From NCBI GenBank assembly GCA_965214115.1, contig CBDCAU010000007.1, positions 310,001 to 374,000 of the forward strand: a DNA stretch of 64,000 bases, in the 5' to 3' direction. The DNA comes from Owenweeksia sp965214115 (GTDB taxonomy: Bacteria > Bacteroidota > Bacteroidia > Flavobacteriales > Schleiferiaceae). Below are positions 1 through 8,124 of the stretch, piece after piece. The translations under genes were made by a program, and so were the position numbers. How positions within the stretch are numbered: the first letter of the stretch is position 1; the number at the start of each line of letters is the position of its first letter. The notes below the pieces were generated by a model that saw only the letters and a program-made list of their open reading frames with translations, was not told where the DNA came from and searched no databases.

Positions 1-375
1 GTCATTTTTGGTGTTCAAGTTTTGTGGGGATTTTTGGGCGCTTCTTTGATTGGAATTTTACTCTTGGAAACTGTCAATTATGTGGAACACTACGGATTGG
101 CGCGCCGCCGAATCAGCGAACATCGCTACGAAAACACGAGCGTGGAACATTCGTGGAATTCCGACCACGTTTTGGGTCGCCGTTTCCTGTTTGAATTATC
201 CCGCCACAGCGACCACCACGCCGCGCCGCACAAGAAATACCAAGTTTTGGATTCCCACGAAAACAGCCCGCAACTGCCCACCGGTTATCCGGGGATGATG
301 CTGCTGGCGACAGTGCCGCCATTGTGGTTTTGGGTGATGAACGAGAGAGTGCGGAGATTGACGATTAACGATTGA
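1..375 (+). CDS. Alkane 1-monooxygenase (AlkB-type), 3' part only
   Basis: The reading frame is open from base 1, so the 5' part lies outside the window. The visible ~124 residues carry hallmarks of membrane-bound non-haem di-iron alkane hydroxylases: an NYVEHYGL segment, HSWNSD, the histidine cluster LSRHSDHHAAPHKKYQ and the conserved LPTGYPGM near the C-terminus. Enzymes of this family hydroxylate the terminal carbon of medium-chain alkanes or related lipids, with rubredoxin as electron donor. The histidines are the di-iron ligands. The last codons (RLTIND) are read from a GATTGAC heptamer array that starts inside the gene, so the C-terminal tail may vary with repeat number. Assignment to AlkB is firm; the physiological substrate is unknown. 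Confidence 0.88.
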   Translation, partial: VIFGVQVLWGFLGASLIGILLLETVNYVEHYGLARRRISEHRYENTSVEHSWNSDHVLGRRFLFELSRHSDHHAAPHKKYQVLDSHENSPQLPTGYPGMMLLATVPPLWFWVMNERVRRLTIND

Positions 376-416
376 CGATTGACGATTGACGATTGACGAT
401 TGACGATTGACGATTG
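355..416. repeat. Heptamer tandem array, unit GATTGAC (~8 copies)
   Basis: About eight near-perfect copies of a 7-bp unit run from the last codons of the alkane monooxygenase gene into the intergenic region. It is one of several heptamer arrays with different units in this window. Confidence 0.95.
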
Positions 417-430
417 GGAAGAATCGCGGA

Positions 431-496
431 AATTACCAATTACCAATTACCAATTACCAATTACCAATTACCAATTACCAATTACCAATTACCAAT
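431..496. repeat. Heptamer tandem array, unit AATTACC (~9 copies)
   Basis: Nine or so copies of AATTACC follow the GATTGAC array after a short unique spacer. The array lies upstream of the promoter-like box of the next gene. An open frame runs through it only because the repeat lacks stops in that frame. Confidence 0.95.
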
Positions 497-529
497 AATT
501 TATTACCAAACTACCTTCTCTCCATTCTT

Positions 530-537
530 TATTTTCG
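530..537 (+). promoter_or_regulatory. Bacteroidota-type -7 box (TATTTTCG)
   Basis: TATTTTCG fits TAnnTTYG, the form of the Bacteroidota -7 element that recurs in this window. It lies 34 bases before the ATG at 572, which supports that start over an earlier one inside the heptamer array. No clear -33 TTTG is seen. Confidence 0.5.
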
Positions 538-571
538 CAGCTCATTTTTCATTACAAAAAACAAAATCAAA

Positions 572-1021
572 ATGTTAGACAATATCATTTCCCAACTGAA
601 AGACAAAGTGGGTGGCGAGCTGCAACGCAAAGAAAATGTGGACAGCGGCCAAGTGGACGGAATAATGGACGTGGTGAAAAACGTGGCGATGGAAAAAGTG
701 GGCAAGGAAATGCTGGGCGGCGGCTTGGAAAACGTGATGAATCTATTTGGCAAAAAGGAAAACCACACTGGCGGCGACAAACTGCAATCCGAAATAAGCA
801 CCGGCATTATGGGCGGGCTGATGGAAAAACTTGGTTTTGACAAAGGCAAAGCGGGCAGCATCGTCACGATGATTTTGCCGTTGCTGATGAAGTTCATCAC
901 CGACAAAAACAGCGAAACGGCGGACGACGATGCTTCACCTTTGAAAGATTTGTTTGGCGGCGGCGTCAAAGGTGGAATTGGTGGCGCGGCTGGCAAGGCG
1001 CTGGGCGGTCTGTTTAAATAA
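572..1021 (+). CDS. DUF937-like small protein
   Basis: A 149-residue soluble protein. A helical, charged N-terminal half (MLDNIISQLKDKVGG) is followed by a segment rich in glycine and methionine (GIMGGLMEKLGFDKGKAGSIV...LLMKFI) and a glycine-rich tail ending GKALGGLFK. The layout resembles DUF937/YidB-like proteins, whose function is not established. The frame is open further upstream through the AATTACC array, but the ATG at 572 is preferred because a -7-like box lies just before it and upstream translation would be pure repeat. A strong terminator follows. Family assignment is tentative. Confidence 0.65.
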   Translation: MLDNIISQLKDKVGGELQRKENVDSGQVDGIMDVVKNVAMEKVGKEMLGGGLENVMNLFGKKENHTGGDKLQSEISTGIMGGLMEKLGFDKGKAGSIVTMILPLLMKFITDKNSETADDDASPLKDLFGGGVKGGIGGAAGKALGGLFK

Positions 1022-1040
1022 GAATCCCACTCAAATTATA

Positions 1041-1096
1041 CCTCGTTTCTTAGTATTGAAATTATCATCAATAGAATAAGAAACGAGGTTTTTTTT
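1041..1096 (+). terminator. Rho-independent terminator
   Basis: A perfect 12-bp stem (CCTCGTTTCTTA pairing with TAAGAAACGAGG) with a 24-nt loop, followed by a run of eight T. It separates the DUF937-like gene from the ATPase gene, whose ATG comes 10 bases later. Confidence 0.85.
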
Positions 1097-1106
1097 ATAT
1101 CAAACA

Positions 1107-2660
1107 ATGGCAACTAAAAATTTTAGTAGAAGCATAGAAAACGGTTATACTTTTAAAGGTGAATCCGTGCTATTGGGTGGAGCTATGAAAGAGGGCGAAC
1201 CCGTGCAAGGTTTGCAGATAAAAGTGCCGCTGAAAACCATTAACCGCCACGGCGTGATTGCCGGGGCCACGGGAACGGGCAAGACCAAAAGTATGCAGGT
1301 GTTTGCCGAGCAACTTTCGCTGGCCGGCGTGCCCTGCGTGATGATGGACATCAAGGGTGACCTCAGCGGGCTGGCGCGACCGGGCTCGGGGAACAAGCAC
1401 ATTGATTTCAGAAAAGAGGCGATTGGCATCGATTGGGAAGGCCGCGGGTTGCCGGTGGAATTGATGACGCTAACCGAGGCGGAAGGCGTAAAATTGAAAG
1501 CCACGATTTCGGAATTTGGCCCTGTTTTGTTGGCTAAAATGTTGGAATTAAATGCTACCCAAAGTAGCATTTTGGCGGTGCTTTTTAAATATGCCGATGA
1601 TAATCATTTGCCTTTATTGAATATAGAAGATTTAAAGGAATTTTTGCGATACGTTCAAAATGAAGGAAAAGACAAAATTTCAGAAGAATACGGGAACATT
1701 TCGGCGGCTTCTTTGAACGTGATGATTCGGAAACTGGTGGCGCTGGAACAAGAAGGAGCGGACCAGTTTTTTGGTGAGCCAAGTTTTGAGGTGGAGGATT
1801 TTATGCGGACGGACGATGACGGAAACGGCTACCTCAACGTGGTGCGGCTGATGGATATGCAAAACAAGCCGCGGCTGTTCAGCACTTTTATGCTGTGTCT
1901 TTTGTCAGAAATTTATGGAAAACTGCCCGAAGTGGGCGACGACGACAAACCGAAACTGGTCTTTTTTATCGATGAGGCGCACCTCCTTTTTGAAAACGCC
2001 ACCAATGCGCTGATGGATCAAATCGAGGTGATTATCAAGCTGATACGCTCGAAAGGGGTGGGGATTTATTTTGTGACGCAAAACCCCGAAGACATTCCCG
2101 AAGATGTCTTGGGACAGTGCGGGATGAAAATCCAGCACGCGCTGCGGGCTTTCACCGCCAAGGACAGAAAGGCCATCCGGCGCAGCGCGGAGAATTTCCC
2201 CGACACGGAATTTTACGATGCCGCGGACTTGCTGACCGCGATGGGCGTGGGCGAGGCTTTCATTACTTGCCTCAACGAAAAGGGAATCCCGACGCCTTTA
2301 GTGCACACCTTGATGCGGCCGCCGCTGAGCCGGATGGACGTACTTTCTAAAAGCGAGGTGAAAGAGGTGGTGGGCGATTCGGATTTATCCAAAAAATACA
2401 ACCGCGACATTGACAGCGAGAGCGCGGCGGAAATCCTGAAAGAGAAAATCGCCAGGGCGCAAGCCGCCGTAAAACCGCACGGCCGTGCGGTTATTTTACG
2501 CGATGAAATGAAAAAGGCCGGTTCGAGCCGACGCAAATCCTCTAAAAAAGAAGAAAGCCTGTGGGAAACCGCCAGCAAAAACACGATGGTAAGGCAAGTG
2601 GGGCGGACGATTTTCCGAGAACTGACGCGCGGGATTTTGGGGGTATTGGGGGCGAGGTGA
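1107..2660 (+). CDS. HerA/YjgR-type ATPase (DUF853 family)
   Basis: A 517-residue P-loop ATPase of the FtsK/HerA superfamily. The Walker A motif GATGTGKT is at about residues 53-60 and is followed by VMMDIKGDLSGLARPG, typical of the YjgR/DUF853 group. Walker B is LVFFIDEAH near residue 287, and a sensor-like region VGIYFVTQNPEDIPEDVLGQ follows. These proteins resemble the DNA-translocating HerA helicase, but their cellular role is unsettled; a nearby NurA-type nuclease, the usual archaeal HerA partner, is absent. The length is normal for the family. The C-terminus is basic and encodes a 20-bp perfect palindrome (2473-2492). Confidence 0.9.
   Translation: MATKNFSRSIENGYTFKGESVLLGGAMKEGEPVQGLQIKVPLKTINRHGVIAGATGTGKTKSMQVFAEQLSLAGVPCVMMDIKGDLSGLARPGSGNKHIDFRKEAIGIDWEGRGLPVELMTLTEAEGVKLKATISEFGPVLLAKMLELNATQSSILAVLFKYADDNHLPLLNIEDLKEFLRYVQNEGKDKISEEYGNISAASLNVMIRKLVALEQEGADQFFGEPSFEVEDFMRTDDDGNGYLNVVRLMDMQNKPRLFSTFMLCLLSEIYGKLPEVGDDDKPKLVFFIDEAHLLFENATNALMDQIEVIIKLIRSKGVGIYFVTQNPEDIPEDVLGQCGMKIQHALRAFTAKDRKAIRRSAENFPDTEFYDAADLLTAMGVGEAFITCLNEKGIPTPLVHTLMRPPLSRMDVLSKSEVKEVVGDSDLSKKYNRDIDSESAAEILKEKIARAQAAVKPHGRAVILRDEMKKAGSSRRKSSKKEESLWETASKNTMVRQVGRTIFRELTRGILGVLGAR
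2473..2492. repeat. Perfect palindrome around CGCACGGCCGTGCG, inside coding sequence
   Basis: AACCGCACGGCCGTGCGGTT is perfectly self-complementary and lies inside the ATPase gene. Its 14-bp core also forms the centre of the 28-bp palindrome at 57485-57512. Confidence 0.9.
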
Positions 2661-2876
2661 GTTTTGCCTTAAATCCAACGACCAAATCATTCTCAAAGCA
2701 AACCAATCACATTGTATAAACGATGCAAGATGGGAAACACTTTCCCATTTTGAAAAACTTGGTAATCGCTATAAAAACCTAATCAATTGATTATCACAAA
2801 TATTTTAGTTTGGAAAACTTTTTCCGATGCCGTTCGGTTGGCTAAAAATTCCTTGCACCCTTACAAATTTCATCAA

Positions 2877-5800
2877 ATGCAACGTAACTACCTTCCTTAC
2901 CCGCTTTTCCTGTCTCTTTATTTCCTTCTGTTTTCATTCCAAAGTTCGGCCAATGCCAAGCTGAAATGGCCCGCCGCCGCACCCGCTCCAACGGAGGTCG
3001 TGCAGATGAATTTCTACTATATAGCCGGGGTCGTGGGCCAAGCGGGCTGGAATGATTTGAACCGCAACCAAAACAACGGCAGCGTATGGAACGCTAACCT
3101 AAAAAATTCGCAGGGCAATCCATCGGGCATCGCGCTTACGATGGTGCGCAGCCAAGCGGCCAGCCACTATAGTCTTTCTGCGGTCACCAGCCAAGTGCCC
3201 GGCGTGCCAAATGCGGTGTGGCAGCGGGGCATTTTTATCGCGCAAGGCGATACGATGACGATGCGCTTCGACAATCTGGATCCGAACACGGCCTATACCT
3301 TGAAATTCATAGCGCGCAGCGAAGGCTCTAATCGAGGCGACAGTGCCACGGCCATCGCCAACGGCACGGTGAAGGCGCTCGGCAAAATATTGGGAAACCG
3401 GGGCCACATTGACTCGATGACGGTGATGCCGCAGAACGGCAGCATCACCCTGAGGCTGGAGCGGCGCGGGCGCTGGGGCCATTGGGGGCTGATGGGATTG
3501 ATCCTCGAAAAAACACCCGGCCGCACGCCATCCGTTTCCGATCCCTACATCGCGCACCCCTCGTATTACAGTTTGCTCAATTATCAAAAACTTCATTATA
3601 AAGGTGGCGACACGGCTTTGGTCACGCTTACTTTCAGCGGCCCGCCCACCAATCTCGACATTCAGTTTGCCGGATTAAAATACAACAAGCGCTTTTATAT
3701 GAGCGAGGATTTTGACGATGCCCACGACAAGGGCGGCGTTTACTATGCCCTGCCCAAGTTCAACGCCCGCCTATACGACGACGGCACCGGCCAACTGATC
3801 AACTACCGCGCTTCCGCCGCGCTGAATGCCTATTTTGGTAATGACAGTGTGCTGGACTATAGATTTGGCGGGTATCATTGGGTGATGCCCTACGATTTTA
3901 CCCGAGCCATCATTAAAGGGTGGGACATCGCCAACCACCAAGCCCGCCACGATGACGCGCTGGATTACGCGGACGCCGTTTTCAACCTGACCTATCAAAA
4001 TGAATATATGTACCGCAAGCTGGGCGGGTATCAAGCCAACTTTTACGTGGTGGCGCAGCAAGCGCAGGCCCATCATACCCCCGCCGCAGATTCGCTGGGA
4101 TTTCTCGGTGCCACTTCCACCAATTCGCCTCCCGCGCCGTATCTCGGTTACAATATTTCGACCCAAGATTATTCTACCATTCCGATGACCGGCTTTGTGT
4201 ATATGGGCCGCAGTTTTATGCTGGGCCACCGGCCATTGACGTACTACACTTCCATCATCGACCAAATCCGCAACAATAGTGTGAATGGCGTGCATTTGGG
4301 ATTTGGCTGGGGCAATCACAGTGATGTACAGCCGCAGCGCCAAAACGTGTATGACTATTTGGAAAACACCTACGGCAATGAGGTTTGGGTGGCCAGCCGG
4401 CGCGAGATTTTAGAATATGCGCGCGTAAAAGATCAAGTGGATACTTCCATCACCATTTCGGGGAACACCGTAACGGTGATGCTCGATTTCTCACAAGTGG
4501 AGCAGAGCCTCCGCTGGAAAAAGGAATTGACATTATTGGTGAATGCCGATGCCAACCTGACTGGGATTTCCGGTACCGATTCAATGACCTCCAACCTAAG
4601 CACGGGGCTGATAAATCTCTATGGGCAAAAGCTGATTTGGGACACGCCCTATCCTCATCCTGACAGTGGCGCCACCGCTGCCTTGGTCACCAACCCTGCG
4701 TTTCGATTGTATGGAAATCATCAAGCGATTATAAACGGGGCCACCGCCACCAGCTTTTCGGACAGCACCGATTTTGGGCAAGTTACCTTGGGTGGGAGCA
4801 AAACGGGGCGCTTCGTGATTGCCAATTCGGACAACGCGGATTTGATACTCTCGGCAGCCACGCTTAGCGGCGCGGGTTCGGTGCCATTTTCGGTTTTTCC
4901 TTTCGGGAACAACACTTTGATGCCGGGCGATTCTACCTTGTTGAAAATTGATTTCACGCCCACCGTGGCCGGGATTTTTTCGGTCACCGTTCAAATAACC
5001 AGCAACGATCCCACGGCCAGCCCTTTCCATTTTGAAATAAAAGCCGAGGCGCAAACCGCGACGCCCATCGACACTACTTCCGGCGGCATTTGCGATACCC
5101 TCCGCTTTGTGAGCAACGGCACTTGGCTGCAAAGTTCCGTGACAGTCCCCAGCAATTTCAGTGGCAACTGGAACGGCGTGGGCGGCCACCTTCCCGCTAT
5201 GGCGAGTTTTAGCCAAACTGTATCCTTGGGTCAGCCTTACCCTTGGCCCACCATTTTCGCGGCGGATTCTTCCCAAGTGATAAAAGCGGGCCACAGCGTG
5301 CGCTTCTTTAAAAAAACTATTTATTTGGATTCATTGGAAGATTTGGTCGCCCAAGTGCGCTCCACCTTTAGTATGCAATCCGAGATTTATGTGAATGGAC
5401 ATTTGCTGGCAGGCCATTACGCTTTTGATAATGCCAACGATGAGCAGCCTTTCTTCGAGGTACATTTCTCTGGAGAGGGCACGGTTCAAAATGGTTCGGC
5501 CGCGAACAAGGCGTATGGTTGGGTCAGCTCAGATTCGTTGAAAAACATATTCCAGCCCGGTGCCAACCAAATCGTTTTGGTGCTGCGCAACTTGGGCAAG
5601 GCCAATGCGGTGGGCGGCTTTTCGATGAGTATGGAAGTCACGGGTTGCCGTCCTTACGATAGTTCGGCCGTGCCGCCACCATTGGTTTGCGATTCACTGG
5701 AATTGGTAAGCGATGAGCAATGGACGGTGAGCAGTTTCGTGGGCCCCAGCAGCTACAGCGGCCGATGGTCGGGGGTCAATGGAACTTTGCCTTCGGACGA

Positions 5801-7139
5801 AACCTTTCAAGAACCTGCCGAGCCGGGCCAGCCTTATTCCTTTCCCACCATTGAGCCTGTTTTGGGTAGCGAGGTGATCCGCGCGGGCCACGGCATCCGC
5901 TATTTCCGCCGTCAGTTTCAGTGGGATATGTTGCAAGACCTCAAACTAACGTTGGCCGCCAATTTTGACAACCAAATGGAACTTTATCTAAACGGGCAAT
6001 TGGTGGCCGGCCATTACCAGTTTTCTGGGCAAAACGATGATTTGCCGCCTTTTAAAATGCAATTGGCGGCTGGGCAAATTCCTATCAACGGGCTCGGCTT
6101 AAACAAGGCGTTTGATTTTGTGACCGCAGCTAATTTGGCCAGCTTGGTTGGGACGGGGCACAACGAAATCATTTTGGTGCTGCGCAACTTGGCCAAGCCC
6201 AGCGACGCGGGCGGTTTTTCGCTCAAGCTGAATTTGGAGGGTTGTATGGGCGAGAGTTCGGGTCAAGGCGATACCAATATTGCGGAGATACTGGTGGACA
6301 GTTTGGTCTCCGATGGCGGATGGTCTAAAAGTACCTACGCGCAGCCCAGTAATTACAGCGGCAATTGGAGCGGCGCCAGCAGCTTGCCCAGCACTTCCAC
6401 TTATATTTTGCCTGCCATCGTGGGGCAGCCCTATTCTTTCGCTACTATTGATTCCGTTTTAGGTGCGCAGGTGATAAAGACCGACAACAACATTACCTTT
6501 TTCCGGAGAGAATTTGAACTTACTGATAATGTGGGTTTAGACGCGCATTTCCGCCTTACGGGGGATGATGGTTTTGAGATTTACGTGAACGGTACCCTGC
6601 TGGCCCGCGAGGAAAATTCGGGGTCGGCCAATTACCGTGCGCCAAGCCACTCTTTGTTTGCCTCCGGTAGTGGGTCTTTCACCAATGGTTTCGGGGGTGG
6701 CGATGCCTTTGATATGATGAATGCCGTACCGTTGGACAACGTGTTTCAAATGGGATCGAACGAAGTGGTGGTCGTCATTCGCAACAAGGGAAAAGCCAAC
6801 GATGTGGGCGGTTTTTCCTTCCGGATGGATCTGGAAAAAGCGGGCGGTTCCGTTATCGTTAAATCTGCGGAGAACAAGGCCACCGCGCAAGAAATGGCGC
6901 AAGGGGAGGAGGTGAGGATTTTCCCGAACCCGACGCTGGGGAAAGTGACCGTGCAAATAGCCCGCGCCAGCGACGAATCGGCCGAGGTCCAGCTCTACGA
7001 TTTCAGCGGACGCTTGCTGGAAACCCGAAACGTGCGCAGCTCTGCCACCTTCGACTTGAGAAGCTACACCGCTGGTGTTTACCTGTTCAAGATTCGCCAC
7101 GGCGGGCAGGTGGTTTCACAAAAAGTGATAAAAAACTAA
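2877..7139 (+). CDS. Large T9SS-exported protein with deacetylase-like domain
   Basis: 1420 residues from an ATG that gives a good signal peptide (MQRNYLPYPLFLSLYFLLFS... cleaved near SANA); the frame is open 30 codons further upstream but those lack a signal. Order: a ~200-aa N-terminal beta-rich part; a region near residues 270-560 resembling a NodB polysaccharide deacetylase (EDFDDAHDKG like the TFDDG motif, GWDIANHQARH like the HSxxH motif); a choice-of-anchor D-type Ig domain (~620-735); three copies of a ~190-aa module (~738-925, 938-1122, 1137-1325); and a T9SS type A sorting domain (FPNPTLGKVTVQI...GVYLFKI). The modules contain RYFRR..F and E(I/L)Y(V/L)NG, as in galactose-binding folds. 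It is probably a cell-surface or secreted carbohydrate-active protein. The export route is secure; the enzymatic role is inference. Confidence 0.8.
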   Translation: MQRNYLPYPLFLSLYFLLFSFQSSANAKLKWPAAAPAPTEVVQMNFYYIAGVVGQAGWNDLNRNQNNGSVWNANLKNSQGNPSGIALTMVRSQAASHYSLSAVTSQVPGVPNAVWQRGIFIAQGDTMTMRFDNLDPNTAYTLKFIARSEGSNRGDSATAIANGTVKALGKILGNRGHIDSMTVMPQNGSITLRLERRGRWGHWGLMGLILEKTPGRTPSVSDPYIAHPSYYSLLNYQKLHYKGGDTALVTLTFSGPPTNLDIQFAGLKYNKRFYMSEDFDDAHDKGGVYYALPKFNARLYDDGTGQLINYRASAALNAYFGNDSVLDYRFGGYHWVMPYDFTRAIIKGWDIANHQARHDDALDYADAVFNLTYQNEYMYRKLGGYQANFYVVAQQAQAHHTPAADSLGFLGATSTNSPPAPYLGYNISTQDYSTIPMTGFVYMGRSFMLGHRPLTYYTSIIDQIRNNSVNGVHLGFGWGNHSDVQPQRQNVYDYLENTYGNEVWVASRREILEYARVKDQVDTSITISGNTVTVMLDFSQVEQSLRWKKELTLLVNADANLTGISGTDSMTSNLSTGLINLYGQKLIWDTPYPHPDSGATAALVTNPAFRLYGNHQAIINGATATSFSDSTDFGQVTLGGSKTGRFVIANSDNADLILSAATLSGAGSVPFSVFPFGNNTLMPGDSTLLKIDFTPTVAGIFSVTVQITSNDPTASPFHFEIKAEAQTATPIDTTSGGICDTLRFVSNGTWLQSSVTVPSNFSGNWNGVGGHLPAMASFSQTVSLGQPYPWPTIFAADSSQVIKAGHSVRFFKKTIYLDSLEDLVAQVRSTFSMQSEIYVNGHLLAGHYAFDNANDEQPFFEVHFSGEGTVQNGSAANKAYGWVSSDSLKNIFQPGANQIVLVLRNLGKANAVGGFSMSMEVTGCRPYDSSAVPPPLVCDSLELVSDEQWTVSSFVGPSSYSGRWSGVNGTLPSDETFQEPAEPGQPYSFPTIEPVLGSEVIRAGHGIRYFRRQFQWDMLQDLKLTLAANFDNQMELYLNGQLVAGHYQFSGQNDDLPPFKMQLAAGQIPINGLGLNKAFDFVTAANLASLVGTGHNEIILVLRNLAKPSDAGGFSLKLNLEGCMGESSGQGDTNIAEILVDSLVSDGGWSKSTYAQPSNYSGNWSGASSLPSTSTYILPAIVGQPYSFATIDSVLGAQVIKTDNNITFFRREFELTDNVGLDAHFRLTGDDGFEIYVNGTLLAREENSGSANYRAPSHSLFASGSGSFTNGFGGGDAFDMMNAVPLDNVFQMGSNEVVVVIRNKGKANDVGGFSFRMDLEKAGGSVIVKSAENKATAQEMAQGEEVRIFPNPTLGKVTVQIARASDESAEVQLYDFSGRLLETRNVRSSATFDLRSYTAGVYLFKIRHGGQVVSQKVIKN

Positions 7140-7209
7140 AGCCTCTTTTTGTGATAAACCATTTAGTTTATAGTTTTAGCCAAAATTTAACAATAAACAA
7201 ATCAAAGAA

Positions 7210-7617
7210 ATGGCATACAAAATCACAGAAATAGAAGGCATCGGCGACGCCACCGCCAAGAAACTGGAAAAGGCCGGCATCACCACCGTGGAAGGACTTT
7301 TGGAAAAAGCTCACAGCAAGGCGGGCCGCACCGCCGTGGCCGAGCAAAGCGGGGTGGACGCTTCCAAAATCCTCGACCTCGTGAATATGGGCGACCTGAT
7401 GCGCATCAACGGCGTGGGCGGCGAATTTGCCGAGCTGATGAAGGCCGCCGGCGTGGACACCGTGAAAGAACTCCGCACGCGCAACGCCGCCAACTTAGCG
7501 GAGAAACTTCAGGAAATCAACGAGCAGAAAAAAATCACCCGCCGAGTGCCAAACGAAAACCAAGTGCAGGATTTCATCGACAAGGCGAAGGAACTGGACC
7601 CGATGGTGACGCACTAA
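7210..7617 (+). CDS. Helix-hairpin-helix protein, DUF4332 type
   Basis: A 135-residue protein with two helix-hairpin-helix-like motifs: IEGIGDATAKKLEKAGITTV (residues ~8-27) and INGVGGEFAELMKAAGVDTV. This pattern is shared with DUF4332 proteins, related to the DNA-binding HhH motifs of polymerases and ligases. The C-terminal part (RRVPNENQVQDFIDKAKEL) is typical of the family. Non-specific DNA binding is plausible but unproven. It stands alone with its own terminator downstream. Confidence 0.8.
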   Translation: MAYKITEIEGIGDATAKKLEKAGITTVEGLLEKAHSKAGRTAVAEQSGVDASKILDLVNMGDLMRINGVGGEFAELMKAAGVDTVKELRTRNAANLAEKLQEINEQKKITRRVPNENQVQDFIDKAKELDPMVTH

Positions 7618-7643
7618 AAGCAAAGCGTTTTTTCAAATACAGC

Positions 7644-7678
7644 AACCGCTTGTGATTATTTCGCAGGCGGTTTTTTTT
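7644..7678 (+). terminator. Rho-independent terminator
   Basis: The stem AACCGCTTG/CAGGCGGTT (one G-U pair) closes a short loop and is followed by eight T. It ends the DUF4332-like transcript. Confidence 0.8.
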
Positions 7679-7698
7679 GTGAGATTAGTACACAGTTT

Positions 7699-7846
7699 GC
7701 AATCGGTAATCGGCAATCAGCAATCGGCAATCGGCAATCAGCAATCAGCAATCAGCAATTTGCCAACTGCCAACTGCCAACTGCCAACTGCCAACTGCCA
7801 ACTGCCAACTGCCAACTGCCAACTGCCAACTGCCAACTGCCAACTG
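7699..7846. repeat. Compound heptamer array: CAATCRG then CAACTGC
   Basis: About 60 bp of the unit CAATCGG/CAATCAG passes directly into about 12 copies of CAACTGC. The array stops where the -33 region of the tRNA-Leu promoter would be. Two related units in one array suggest mutation followed by local amplification. Confidence 0.95.
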
Positions 7847-7858
7847 AAATCTTTTCTC

Positions 7859-7866
7859 TACTTTTG
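7859..7866 (+). promoter_or_regulatory. -7 box of the tRNA-Leu transcript (TACTTTTG)
   Basis: TACTTTTG matches TAnnTTTG exactly and lies 15 bases before the first tRNA-like sequence. Transcription from here would cover the broken tRNA copy, then the intact tRNA-Leu and its terminator. Confidence 0.6.
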
Positions 7867-7880
7867 CCGCCCGAAAAATC

Positions 7881-7935
7881 GCGCGCGTGGCGGAATTGGT
7901 AGACCTGTCTGCCGACAGGCAGGCGCGCTACTTTG
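7881..7935 (+). pseudogene. 5' remnant of a tRNA-Leu split by a 20-bp palindrome
   Basis: The acceptor strand GCGCGCG and the D-arm (TGGCGGAATTGGTAGA) are identical to the intact tRNA-Leu 99 bp downstream. Then the 20-bp near-palindrome CCTGTCTGCCGACAGGCAGG (7904-7923) interrupts the D-loop. After it the tRNA sequence resumes (CGCGCTACTTT) up to about the anticodon stem and is lost. No T-arm or 3' acceptor strand can be found, so this copy cannot give a mature tRNA. Confidence 0.75.
7904..7923. repeat. 20-bp palindromic insertion element
   Basis: CCTGTCTGCCGACAGGCAGG, an imperfect palindrome inserted in the D-loop of the tRNA-Leu remnant. I recall similar GCAGGCAG/CTGCCTGC palindromes as dispersed repeats in Bacteroidota genomes; that is memory, not a search result. 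Confidence 0.7.
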
Positions 7936-7979
7936 CTGACTTGCTCCATTGGATGAGATTGTGAAAAAATTAGGATTTA

Positions 7980-8061
7980 GCGCGCGTGGCGGAATTGGTA
8001 GACGCGCTGTCTTCAGGTGGCAGTGCCTTCGGGCGTGAAGGTTCGAGTCCTTTCGCGCGCA
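7980..8061 (+). tRNA. tRNA-Leu (anticodon CAG)
   Basis: A complete class II tRNA cloverleaf. Acceptor stem: GCGCGCG pairs with CGCGCGC. D-arm: GGCGGAATTGGTAGACGC. Anticodon stem CTGTC/GGCAG encloses the loop TTCAGGT, anticodon CAG. A long variable arm (TGCCTTCGGGCGT) is typical of tRNA-Leu, and the T-arm contains GGTTCGAGTCC. The 3' CCA is not encoded: the bases after the stem are ACAAA. It reads CUG codons. A strong terminator follows within 10 bases. Confidence 0.95.
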
Positions 8062-8068
8062 CAAAAAA

Positions 8069-8104
8069 GCCCCCCGTTTCTCTAAACGGGGGGCTTTTGT
8101 TTTA
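8069..8104 (+). terminator. Rho-independent terminator of tRNA-Leu
   Basis: An 11-bp GC-rich stem (GCCCCCCGTTT/AAACGGGGGGC) with a 4-nt loop and a T-rich tail, directly behind the tRNA. Confidence 0.9.
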
Positions 8105-8124
8105 TCAAATCTTTTCAGGAAACA

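Noticed and set aside
407..571. N-terminal extension of the DUF937-like protein through the AATTACC array
   Set aside because: It would encode only repeats of QLPITNY-like sequence; a -7-like box lies after the array and before the ATG at 572.
2121..2145. Internal hairpins in long GC-rich genes as regulatory structures
   Set aside because: Such stems are expected by chance in coding regions of this composition and show no link to gene ends.
7652..7939. Open frame through the CAATCRG/CAACTGC array into the tRNA remnant
   Set aside because: Heptamer arrays without stops give artificial frames; the sequence runs into a tRNA-derived region.
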